Below, piece after piece: positions 16,941 to 28,264 of a stretch of 64,000 bases of DNA. A model generated the notes under the pieces. That model searched no databases. It was given only the letters and a program-made list of their open reading frames with translations, and was not told the origin of the DNA. The position numbers were made by a program, and so were the translations under genes. This stretch comes from Hoplostethus atlanticus (taxonomy: Eukaryota; Chordata; Actinopteri; Trachichthyiformes; Trachichthyidae), in contig JAXDDX010000023.1 in the NCBI GenBank assembly GCA_034670405.1, positions 3,491,501-3,555,500 on the forward strand, written 5' to 3'. Within the stretch, counting starts at the first letter, position 1, and the number at the start of each line of letters is the position of its first letter.

Positions 16941-18680
16941 GCGTTCTTTCACATGCAAACTAAGCTACTCGCTCATAATGTTTATTAATCTGACATAAGG
17001 AATAAAGAACTGGGTTGAAAAACAACAAAACAACACAAGGATGAAAGGAATAATATGAATTATGAATAAAAAGCTGGTAAAGCAATGAAATTCTACTAAA
17101 GTATCGTCTGAAATAAATACTGTACTCTGAACGTACTGTGTTCAGGCCAGATGGATCAATGGGCTTTTGTGTAGTAGAGTAGGGATAGGAATGAGACCCA
17201 AAGCGTGGTGTGGACAGACAGACAAACAAAGAGGCAGGCAGGCAGACACATACACATAAAACACCCACATCTCCTCCATGGCCTCTGACAAAATGTCAGT
17301 GAGAGACGTTCCAGAAGTGTCGAGCAGCTCTCCGCTCTCACTAACACCGTTGTAAAGTGTTAATAAAGACATGTGTGTATGTGAATGTTTGCGTGTGTTT
17401 GTTGTGTGCGTTCCCTGTACAAGAAAGGGAGCGAGTTAATCTCTCCCACAATGCACACATATGCACCCGGTGGTGGATTATTAATAGCAAATCAAAAACT
17501 TTGTTTCCATAGTGACTGTTTGAGTCCATTATGGAAAGTGTCTCCTGTTGTTGCCAGGACAACCATCCAGCAATGGCAAATGAACGTGGCACACAGCTGA
17601 GTGATGTGTTGAGCTGGTGATCTCTCCATAAACAAGCTCCCACCACCGAACCAGGGGTAGGAGGAAGAATGGACATTGAGATGAATGAGAGGTAAAGAGG
17701 AAAGACAAACATCTGCATCCACACCCTTTATCTGAGCTATTCACATGAGCTGTGCTGTCAACGTCAACTTGATATGGAGATAAACACTGAATGCAAGTAT
17801 AAATCTATTTCTTCTCAATTTTCCACTCATGTGCATGCACAGTTTATCAGTCAAGCTAGGCAAGGTGTTATAAATGAGGACCCAGAGCCTTACAAAAACA
17901 AGGTTAGGTTTCATCATGTTACATGGTTACGTTCAACAACTTAATTCCTGTACTAACACGGATGGGGGTGTGCTTAAGAAGTGCTTCAAATGTGATGACA
18001 CCTTGAATAAACATCCTGCATTGTGACGCCCCAAATGTCAATGATTAATGACCACAGAGCCAAGTGTAGCCCATGACAAACACAGTCTAAAGATCCATTT
18101 TACTGCAGTATTTACAAGCTATTGAAGGGTGACATGGTAATTATTAAGCAAAACCATCTTCTGCTTCATATAGAACTCAAATTGCAGTGCAAAGCATCAA
18201 AATGCCAACATTTACTCTTGCCAACATGGAGAAGTTGGGTGCATGTTTCACTGTGGGATGGACAGGCGGACCGTTTGAACATGAGGACCAAATGAATCCA
18301 GGCATGAATCCAAGAGGCCGCAAATGGTCCAGCTTTGGTGCTGGAATATGCTTGGGTGTTTGGCGTGCCAAATTACATTTGGATGCTTTCCCTACCCAAG
18401 GGACGGGTTTGAAAAATGTAACCACGTCAAACCTGGAGGATGTGCTGTCAACACAGAGCATGGTACACAATTTGCACAAAGAATAAGCAGGATTCAATAC
18501 AGAGCTTGGGTGAAGTATTCTTTGATTTTGTGTAAAGTCACACCTTAAACTAAAAGTGTACTATGCCGCCACCAGAATGGTGTTCCTGATATGATGACAT
18601 GAGGCTAGAGAGAAGCAGGGATAATGTTAAGGTGGCACAAATGACAAACAGAAGGTATGCCACCATGTAGTCAAATTATA
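16941..18680. other. camk1 intron, no feature recognised
   Basis: No exon supported. At 18187-18486 about 100 codons are open on the + strand, and an overlapping frame is open on the minus strand. Neither resembles a known protein. Confidence 0.4.
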
Positions 18681-18760
18681 AACACACACACCCCCACACA
18701 CACTCCCCCACACACACCTACACACACACCTACACACACACCTACACACCCACACACAAA
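18681..18760. repeat. Degenerate (CACACAC-CTA/CCC)n minisatellite-like tract
   Basis: CA-rich array broken at near-regular spacing by CCC, TCCC or CTA steps. The ACACACACCT unit of about 12 bp repeats several times. Confidence 0.88.
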
Positions 18761-20118
18761 CATGAAAGTGACAGTGATTCCACTAAAGCCAATTAAAATG
18801 TCCTCAAACGTTAAGACACACAGCACACACCATTACAACTGAACAGCACCAGTAATCCTCATTACTGTTGCCTCTTAATGCATTACTATATGGAGCTATT
18901 TCAAAGCCTACCTCAGTCAGGCTTTAACATGGTCTCAACATACTGCTTCACCACAGACCTCAATAAAGGTGGCTATATGGTGGAATTAACAATGTAGTGC
19001 CTCAAATGCTCAAGCGCTGCTTTCCATCTTCTCTTAAGCCCTCAGTAGGGAGGGGGGCACCAGAAAACCTTCTGAGAACTGTTCCCTGTGTCAGGGGGTC
19101 AAATCACACATCATACACTAAGCACAAAAAACCACGGTAGTGAGGAATGTTCAAGAAGGCCACACGGGACCTCCTGGCACAGCAGAGCTGAGCTCAGTCT
19201 GACAGCTACTGGCTACACTCCTATGAAAACATCCTTTATTTGCTCATGGATAAACCTCCCTCTTTCATGTCTTCATTGGAAGTAAGGCCTTTCTAAGAGT
19301 TATACAGTTTAAAAACATGCCCCTGTATAATGCACAAAATCTTATATGAGTGACCAGAAATTTTGATAGTTGGACATGGACATTAGCTGCACATTAAAGA
19401 GAATATGATTTGATGCATTTCAACCAGCAGCCTATACATTAGATATCCATGATGATCATCATCCTGTACTGCACATGCCGCTGTCTACTTCATCTGAAAG
19501 TTTATATGTCAGAACTGCATTTGTGTTTTAGTTTTCTTTTGCACGCCTAAAAACTATGCCTTTTATCGTAGCTGGGAGTAACACTACTCTTCATTTAATT
19601 ATCCTGCTAAAACAATAAACTCAAAGTTATGTCATCTTGATCTTCTGTCATATTAAACATCAAGCTGTATGCCCAGTGAAGCCCTCCGGTGTGTTGTCAG
19701 CGCTGGCACTTTGACAAAACAAGACAAAACCAATCTTCTTAGCAGGCTAACAGCACAGCATTAATAATAATCTAGCATTGGCAAGTGGCCAGCAAAGGCT
19801 GAGCTGAGTCTCAATGTATGCAGGTCCAAGCACGCCTTACCAAACAGGGTATAGCCAATCGTTTAAGAACAACAACAATTACCTCCCCACACAATAGTGT
19901 GATAATGCAAATCATTTCCATCCACACATCACACCGGGATCAGAAACGAAACACATCTTTTGTCCATCTAGGCGAACAGTTGAGCAATAAGCATCAATAA
20001 AAAAATCACACAAAAGATACACATTTTATCCAAACCATGCCAACATTTTCCAGAGTGTGTAAAAGCCATCACAGAGAGTTGAAACACAAGTGTCTGCCGC
20101 TGGCGCTGACACACTTAC
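18761..20118. other. camk1 intron, right part
   Basis: Ordinary intronic DNA up to the donor of the start-codon exon. Nothing further recognised. Confidence 0.4.
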
Positions 20119-20232
20119 GTTCCCAGGATCTCTTTGAAGTCATAGTTCTCCTTCACATCTGAGGTCTTCTTTTTCCAGGCATGGCAATCGTCACCCAGTG
20201 GCATTTTCTTGTTGTGGCGGTCGGCAACAATA
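20119..20232 (-). CDS. camk1: camk1 start-codon exon: N-terminus of CaM kinase I
   Basis: On the minus strand a polypyrimidine tract and CACCAG acceptor precede a 28-nt 5' leader, then the ATG at 20204-20202. The coding part is 20119-20204 (86 bp): MPLGDDCHAWKKK, then DVKENYDFKEILG and two bases of Thr. The exon ends at AAC|GTAAGT. The YDFKEILGTG joint formed with the exon at 1032-1163 is the start of the kinase glycine-rich loop, which confirms both phase and identity. The start is supported by its position just before the conserved W-KK..YDF segment of CaMKI. The intron to the next exon is about 19 kb. Confidence 0.9.
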
Positions 20233-23200
20233 CTGGTGCGGATGGGGAGAAGAGGAGGAAAAGGGGGGTAGGAAGAAAATTTTCATTAACACCTATAGTT
20301 TATCCTCCCCTGGCACCCTATTGGCAAGATAGTTGACGAATGTTACAACCCTCTTGCAGTTCAGTAACATTTGTAATAACATTTGAAACACAGCACCGTT
20401 TAGTGAATCTAAATTTAATTTGAGAAACAGATAATAGAAGCAAAAGAAACAGAAACAGTCAGAAGAAAGCAATTTTGTATTCTTGTTTATGAAAAAGCTC
20501 ACTTTGTTTTCCACTTTCAGCCAAGCAAACGTCTTTAAATTACTAGTTCCTGCATTGTAACTAGACCCGTTATCACAATACACGTTTGAAACCCTTCAGA
20601 CTGATACAGACAATTAGAAGGCTTTTCAGCTGACTAAAGAATGCAGTAAGTCCTGCTCTGTTTCACAGTGACACCTTCAGATGAACTTCCCTTTGAAAAT
20701 AACCCACACTGCTGTTAAGTATTATCTGTTTGTAATGTGTTATGTGCTAGGTTCTGCCTTTCAGACCACAAGGAACTTAAATAAACTTGTGGAAAACTAC
20801 AACGTTTAACAGATTTGGGACAAAATAAGATATAGATGTAGATATAGATTAGATATAGATGTATAGTAGAGTAGAGTATAGATAGTAGTAGTATAGATTG
20901 CAGACATGGTGAACTTCAACTCTAAGATGACATCGCTGACTAAGCGGTGGACCAAAACCTTAAACGAAGACACAAACAATGTAAATTCAAGTATTGCCTT
21001 ATTTTACTTTGGTCTCAAGTGTTCACATTCCACGACATGAGCTTTGTTGTCCTCACCAGAGTGAACATAGAGGACACTGCTGTCACAGCCATCATCATCT
21101 AAACCAGGAAAGTGCCTAACTCAAGACCTCCAAGACTAAAATAGCCCTGTTCATATCAGCACGCCTCACTCCTCCTCTATTCCTGCTGCCTGCCTGGCAA
21201 CCTCACAGTCTCTCTATCTACGATGATGTAACACATTGTTCTGGTTTGTACCAGTAACATTTGGTACAGGGTATATACTGACATGGTTAACCATATTACA
21301 GCTAGCTCATGGTCAACTCATTTAAGTGTTGAACGTGTGTGTACGAGTTGAATTCTTCAACAGAAAGGGGGCAGGAGTCTGTCGGTCTTAATGCTGCTGT
21401 TGACCCAAATGTTAATAGCGCATGACCTCTTCGTCTTGTAGTGAGGTGCAGTCACTGACTGTTCAACACATTCCCACACAAGCACAGACTCTCATGCACA
21501 CATGCTATGCCTTTACACACACACACACACACGCACGCACGCGCACCCTCTCGCTGCCTTTACTTGTGTCTGAAGTCGGCTTCATATGTGTCATCGTGGG
21601 AATCCAAAGGAGCTTCTATGGTATGGTGGGGAGGCTAAATTGCACTAGTGTCTAATGGCAGCTAAGGTGGAAATCAGTTTAGTCACTTTGATGGCTGGCT
21701 GCAGTTTGAGTAATTATGTTTCCTATAAGTGGCCACAAAACCTGCACAGAGGCAGCTCAAGGCCAGCTATGACGTGACTAGTTATCAATCTAAAGGAGCA
21801 AACACATCAGAAACACCGAACGATGTAAAATGATACAACTTTGTGGTTTTGACCAGGCCTAGACTACTTTGTGTTCATCAGTTATGTTGCTCCATATCTG
21901 TAGTCGGACCACGGACCAGGTCCCATCAGATTCTAAATGCTAAACTGATCATTTTTGGGCCCCAACATCGGGACGCACTAAAAACATGTTTTCTTGCATG
22001 ATTTAAGATACACTCCTGTGTGCATTCAGCTAATGACAAAACTTGTTATGATGTTGAATCGTGCAATGAAAGTAATGAGGCAACAGCACTTTGAAAACGG
22101 CTCATAGTTTCTCATATAGTTTGAGCGTTATCAGTTTCTGATTTGTTCTGCATCATTATTTCCTGCAGTTTTGCATACCTTTGAGAGCAATTCAACTAAA
22201 AACAAGCATGGATATAAAATAGACATAGCAGACTGGTATGCAACGTGATGTGCTTAGGGGAAGTGGTAAGAGGAAGTCTGTCAAATGTGTGAAAGGACTC
22301 TGCTTCTAAAGGAAATCTTTATTAGGACGGTTGCTGATAACTACTGTAGACGAAAAAACACACAATACATATTAGGCTGCAACTCTATTCCTGAGTGCTT
22401 CTTCGACTCGACACCAGCTCCAGACCTCTCTTCCAGGCATTTTTTTTACCAGTGCTTTCACTGAAAAATGAACTCTCCATTATAACAAGACTAGTGATGT
22501 CTAGTGGTGTCTAAGACTAGTGGTGTCCCTAGTGATGGCTGGGCCATTCTGGTGTATGGTTAATGTGAGCTGCGCCTCCAGGCACGCACACTTCAAAAGG
22601 CTTAACACCAGAGCAACTGCAATATGTGAAACATCTTTTGACTTTCACTTTATATATAATCACATTATTAGTATATATAATAATAATGTCTGGGAGTTCA
22701 GATCTATTTTTAATGCAAGGAAACTTTGGAATTGTCTGACAGACATTTGGACAGGACATCACAGGTGGCTCTATTTAGAGGCAGTCTTAACCTACATGCT
22801 AAAAAAAGATTTTCTGAAACAGTGAAAACACTTAACCACACACTGCTTGTTTGCAGCATCTCACCTTGCTCACATGGAGATTCATGGAGATTAATGTAAA
22901 TTCATGCATTGAGCATGTGTGATACTGAACATCAAAGTCATAATGAGTCTATGAATCCATCAACCCTGGCTTGTAATATGGTGCATTCATTTCATTGACT
23001 ACGTATTAAAATACCTCGCTAGAGACCACAAATATCAACAAATCAACTTTAAGACACTTGCATTTCACTTCAATGGCACAAGCATTTGGATACATTTCAC
23101 AATAAGCTACCCGATATCGCATTTCAAACAATACATTTCAATACACTGGGGTTCTAACCAAGGTTAAGGACGTGGACCGGAAGTTCAAACATGAGCAAGG

Positions 23201-23585
23201 GGTTGTGGTTTTCAGGGAAACGCTATGGACAGATTAAGGTTACGTTGTAAGAGACTTGCACAGGGGCAGATAGGAGGTGAATTTAAAGAAGCAGGAGCGT
23301 GGAGGAGAGGTACATGCAGGTACAAAACGAGCGCTTAGAGAGCCAAAGCCTCTCCGTTCGTTTGATGACATCACTTGTGGCCAAAGGGAAAAGTTAAGCT
23401 GCCCGATCCTCAAGAGCCAATAGGATCAGGGAGGCTTGAGGTGTAAGAGGGAGATGCACAATACTGAACCAGAACCACATTCCCTAAATACTACAGGGCA
23501 TGCAGGATTCACCCTTGTTCAAGCTATACACGGAGAGAATCGCTGTACTCACTGGTTTCCCATTCCTGTGATGTGCAATGGACAG
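20233..23585. other. camk1 5' intron, left part
   Basis: Lies between the start-codon exon and the probable non-coding first exon. It contains a GATATA/TAGATA-type low-complexity stretch at about 20829-20897 and a small CA run at about 21514-21545. No exon was recognised. Confidence 0.4.
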
Positions 23586-23607
23586 AAGAAACACATACAC
23601 ACATACA

Positions 23608-23657
<50 letters not shown>

Positions 23658-23858
23658 ACACACACACACACACACAAGTGCAGTTATGTAAAATGCAAAA
23701 AAGTAGATAAGGTTTTGGAGAGCCATGTGTGGTGTCATTACTGGATGTTGGGACTGTACTGAAAATGTTCAAAATCTCAACAGCACTTGAATACTCACCT
23801 GCACGCACACACACACACGCACACGCACACGCACACGCGCACACACACACACACACGA
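23586..23858. repeat. Two clustered (CA)n tracts
   Basis: CA-rich arrays at about 23586-23678 and 23806-23858, the latter mixed with CG (CACGCACACG). Unique sequence of about 125 bp separates them. Confidence 0.93.
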
Positions 23859-23879
23859 TAGCTGATGACAAAAACTAGA

Positions 23880-24420
23880 TGTCTAAGAATTAAATTAAAC
23901 TTGGACCAAACGGAGGCCCTGAACACATCTCTAGACAAATTCAATTGTTTCTCACTTAACTTGGCAACCTCTCTAACAAACTAAAAAAAACTCATATGCC
24001 TAAAAGCTGGTTCAGTTTTGCCTTTGAAACGAATGCTTTTATATCGTCTCGCCTTGTCTACTATAATTCCCTTTTTTTTTGTCTCAACCGATAAGTCCAC
24101 AGCTCCAGATTGTGCAGAATTCCACCACCAGGTTATTGACAAAGACTACATGCATGTCACAGGATCATATTCCCGTTATTGCAGCTTTACTACATTGGTT
24201 TCCTATTAGTTTTAGAAATGTTTTTACTTTAATAAGATTTTACTTATTGCTTTCAATGCTTGGCTGGGTCTGGCTCCTAGCTACATCTCAGATATTTTAT
24301 CCCCTCAAGAGCTTGAGATACAGCTTGAGATCCTCAGGCTGACCAGGCATTTACCATCCAGGCCTCCAGGCTTTGGGGCACCTTGCCTGAGGAGCTAAGT
24401 CGGCAAATTAAGTACAATTT
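23880..24420 (+). mobile_element. L2-type LINE ORF2 C-terminal relic
   Basis: The translated pieces resemble the teleost L2 sequence SRLDYCNSLF.., LQIVQNSTTRLLTKT, HIPVIAALLHWFPISFR, FYLLLSMLGW..APSYISD, YSLRSSG and LWGTLPEEL. Stops and frame changes are scattered through it, so it is inert. This is a different part and divergence level from the relic at 3645-4312 but the same broad group. It lies in the camk1 5' intron in the antisense direction. Confidence 0.82.
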
Positions 24421-25728
24421 ATGAATAATTTTTTTTACAGCCAGGCTTTCATATTTCTTTCTAATTTTTTTTGACCTAGTTTATTGTTGTTATATTTGTT
24501 TTCTTCCTCAGTAAACCTGTTTCTAACTCATGTCTACCAAGTTATTGTTTACCATATTGGCTTCATTGTCTGCAAAACATAATCTGTTTCTGATTATGAT
24601 CATAAGACCCAGATCAGCAGCATAAGAATAGCACAAGAAAATGCTACATCGAAATTCTCAAACTGCCCTTATGAAGTCTATAAATAAGTATATCAAGCCA
24701 TAGTGCAAATCAGAAAACAAACCCACTAATGTACGCCATCTTTAAAGGTCCCAAGACAGATGTCAACTACTTCACATGGTGCCTGTTTGCATATGTCCCC
24801 CTCACTGTCACATTCTGTGCACCCACTGGCTGGCTGGCTGGCCAAGCGAGCGAGAGAGCAAGAGAGCGAGAGAGAGAGTCTTAACAGTCTTATTCCAACC
24901 AGCCTGGTCAGCTGGGGCACTGGTGTCCATGGCGCAAAACAAATCTTCTTTCAAAGTGAGCTTATTAATTGATAAGCAGACTTCTTCTGCTGCCATGGAG
25001 AGAGCAGGTGTGTGTGTGTGCGTGTGTGAGAAAGAGAGAGCAGAGAACAGAAAGAGGGGAGGAGAGATGGGGAAAGTAAAAGCAAAAGCCAAAAATACCT
25101 CAAGCATTTTAGTTCAAAGAATGCATTAGGCACAATGGAAGAAATGATACACCTCGAGTGATTTCTACTGAGATACCCCTCGACCCCCTTTAAAGATGAA
25201 TAACAGCATAGTGGATGCATTCTCACGAGATCACAGTCGTTCAGAAAGCACTCTGCGCTACTTTATATGGAAGAAGACAACTAGCTCTCTAGTCTCGTGC
25301 ATATTCCATGAATGTCAGTCTCTGATCTTCGAAACTGCACGGCGGCTTGAGTTACATACAGGCAATGTGGCAGTGGTGTGTCTGATGTGAATGAGAGTAT
25401 AGCTGTCATTTACCTTCCTGCATGACCAGCCAGTAGGCTGCAGTTAACTTCAGCAGGCTACACTGTGGCAATGCTACGGGTGATTCCTTTTGATATATAT
25501 AGTTACAAAACCTTAGTCATAAAATCTTCATTTAAAGCGAAAGGTCCTCATTAATGTTAATGCCGAGAGCTAGTTGCGGTACAGACATAGATGTTGGTTG
25601 GGGAGAGCTGCCAAAAAGCTGTCAAGAGAGCACGTTTTGCGTTATCCGTTCCGGCATCTACCTGCCCTTTTTGTGGGGAAATGCAAAATTAAAGTTTTAG
25701 TCGTAACAATAAAACAGTCGTTCCTACC
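24421..25728. other. camk1 5' intron, right part
   Basis: Contains GCTGG and GAGC runs (24825-24878), a short TG/GA tract at about 25010-25065, and no recognised gene. Confidence 0.4.
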
Positions 25729-25860
25729 TGCAATTTGACGGTCTCAAAGGTCGGGTTGTGTCCTTTCTGTCTTTTCAACTCAGAGCGCGCACCGAGAATC
25801 TGTACTTTACAACCTCACCAGCAGCGCTCTCCCTGACGTCACAACAGGGCAGAAGGCAGA
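25729..25860 (-). promoter_or_regulatory. camk1: camk1 probable first exon and promoter with consensus CRE
   Basis: Read on the minus strand, a GC-richer segment ends in TTGCAG|GTAGGA, a good splice donor, with the exon side at 25728 and above. No ATG in frame with the kinase is present, so it would be a 5' non-coding exon. The palindrome TGACGTCA (cAMP response element, the CREB/ATF site) lies at 25834-25841, about 100 bp upstream of the donor. The surrounding CpG-containing sequence is unlike the AT-rich introns. The transcription start itself cannot be read from sequence. That this is the camk1 first exon is an inference from position and the donor. Confidence 0.55.
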
Positions 25861-28063
25861 GGGCGGGGCCACAGCAAAACCGACCTATCATCGATCTGGC
25901 TGTGGCGCACAGGTAAACAGTTCTGCTTCGCTATTAGTCAGTCTGTGCGTCCTCGTTTTTTGTACAGCGATAACAGCCTATTTCTAGGATAAAAGGGTTT
26001 GTTAGTGGGCGGTTTTGAAATGATCATTTATATTATTGGGCTGAAAGTTAGCACACTCAAACTATTACCATTATATTATTATCATCATCATTATTATTAG
26101 TAGTAGTAGTAATAGTACTATTCTCTTGACATACTCTCAGGGAGACTCTGTTCTAACTTTAAAACGTCCAGGAACTTCTGGAGATGTGCAGATGTATTCA
26201 ACTTTTTGATACTCTATACTTTTGAAGATATTTAACTTTCATTCTCATGTTTTTCCCATTGAAATGAATGAGAGATAGTTAATAGTTACATCCACTGGTA
26301 AAATTGACCTTAACCTTTCAAGGCAAGCAGGCTGCTTTCAGCTAGCCGGCACATTTCCTCCAGGATATGTACCTTTCTAGTTATTATTAGGCTTATTATT
26401 ATTGTTATTAGTAGTCATAATAGTAATTTGCTAAATCTTGGTGACTGGCTCTTGGTCAGCAATTTATTGGTTTGATTCAAGTATCAACTTATCTATCCGA
26501 TATGAATTTAACACATTTTTACAAACGTAACCATTTTTAAAGATTGCTCAATTTAACCTGTCAAGCAGAAGCAAGTACATTTTCAAAATCCGAAGCAAAA
26601 TAAAGATCTACTGGGATACAAAGGTTGTGAAAATTAATTTGTCTCCAACAAGTTCACTGTTCACGAATATCTGTATAAACTGCACCCCTTAGTATACTAT
26701 ACAATAATATATTCACCATGTTTTACCTTCAGTTGTTTTATGTGGCTGTACAGGACGGATAGCCTATAAACTGGGGAGTCCAAACCTCTGCCAAAGCTGA
26801 ACAATTCTACAGCTTGCTGTTACTCCCAATGATATCATTCATATCACTTAAATTTAAGGTTTTTTTTTAATTTCTTGACACAACGAATACACCCTTAGAT
26901 TTTGAATCAAGTCTATCTCTGTTAGTTTCATAGTTGTGCCTAAAAAACGACTAATGGCGGAAATCCAGAGCCAGATCACCACCAAAATCTATTCAATTGT
27001 TCCTCGGCCGAGAGCCTACCGGTCTACCAAATTTCATGGGAATCAGTTCATATGTTTGTTGAGATATCCAGGCAGGCAGACAGACTAACGGGGGGGGGGG
27101 GGGGGGCATAATCTCCTTGCTGGAGGTAGGCTAATTAAGTTATACATAGAAATAGGCCTACCACTTTGGCAATTCCAAAATTGGTTTATCTCTGGGTGGT
27201 GTCGACTTGTGGTCTAATGCTCCATCTAGTGGAAGATAGGATCCTCATCAGCCAAGAGCTATGACTCATTCCTGTCCACCACCGCACTGAAATATTCACG
27301 GTCATATACTGAAATAGTTTCTGCCTGAAACTAAGATCGACAATGCAATCCTGGACAGCTAGCCAACCAAAGGGTGAACAGAGCACTTCCCCTTAGGAAC
27401 AATAAAGTAGCACAACAGTGTGAAAAGTAAAAGACAGTTGGGGTTTATATATGTGTTATATATGTTGTATGCTTTTTTTTTTTTAAAAGACCTTGTTCAC
27501 ACGTAACCTTAATGTAAGCACGTCGAACATAATGGTAGGCTATGCTGTGGATCCATATCGTGGAGTGGATAAACTATATTTCCCTAATAAAAGGAAGGTA
27601 AACTGGCGAATTTTCCCTCCATTATTGATGCCTAAAGAAAAACACCACAGTAATCCTATAGGGATGTATAGTGGTATAGTGGTATAGTGGATGTATAGTG
27701 GTACTCAGTACTATAGTGACTTTATCTTTATACAATACTTTATGGTATTTTGTTCATGTCCTATAGTATTACAGGTTTTTCTCGTAAATTGTAGGATTAG
27801 GCTTACCTAATGTAGCTGCATAATAGCCTTTTTAGAGTTTTGCTGTGATATTCGTCAAGTATACTTCTAAAACTGTATGTCATACATATATATTATTGGG
27901 TTTCTGTAGTTCTTTTTAGTAAGGGTTTGCGGAATGTATGGTGAAGTTTGTAAACAATCTGCTCCCCTTTCCGACTGTGGACGCTAGGTGGTGCTGTGCT
28001 ATAAATGGCGTTGTAGTTTTGGCTCAGTTGGCCCCTCTAACCAACGTCGACAGTCAAGTGCCA
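25861..28063. other. Intergenic region between divergent camk1 and nek4
   Basis: Head-to-head spacer of about 2.2 kb. It contains an ATT/TAG-rich low-complexity stretch (about 26065-26110 and 26385-26415) and an interspersed repeat ending in a 17-G run near 27090. No open frame of interest is present. Confidence 0.5.
26930..27135 (+). repeat. Common teleost interspersed repeat with poly-G
   Basis: The wording ACCAAATTTCATGGGAATCAG, TTTGTTGAGATATCCAGGCAGGCAGACAGAC, then a run of 17 G (27090-27106) and CATAATCTCCTTGCTGGAGGTA matches a very abundant fish repeat that I recall. I cannot assign its class. Confidence 0.6.
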
Positions 28064-28076
28064 GTTGCCTAGTGAC
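28064..28076 (+). promoter_or_regulatory. X-box-like motif (RFX site) upstream of nek4
   Basis: GTTGCCTAGTGAC matches the two half sites of the X-box (RYYRCC, short spacer, RGNRAC) bound by RFX factors, which drive many ciliary genes. It lies 188 bp before the nek4 start codon. Function is inferred from the motif only. Confidence 0.5.
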
Positions 28077-28264
28077 GAAAAACTAGCTACTGATGATTTC
28101 CTGTGTTTTCAAAATCTGATGCTGGCACTTAGCTACGTTTTTTCCCCCAATCAGTTTTCACATGTTAAGATTACTTTAGGACCACAATATGAGAAGAAAT
28201 AACATGAGAATCTCCTGTAACGTTTCAGCGTGTCAGATTGCGTGATGAAGACTTGTGAAGAGTG

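Noticed and set aside
18177-18497. Overlapping ~100-codon frames on both strands
   Set aside because: No family resemblance, no splice context, and inside the camk1 intron. Chance openness is likely.
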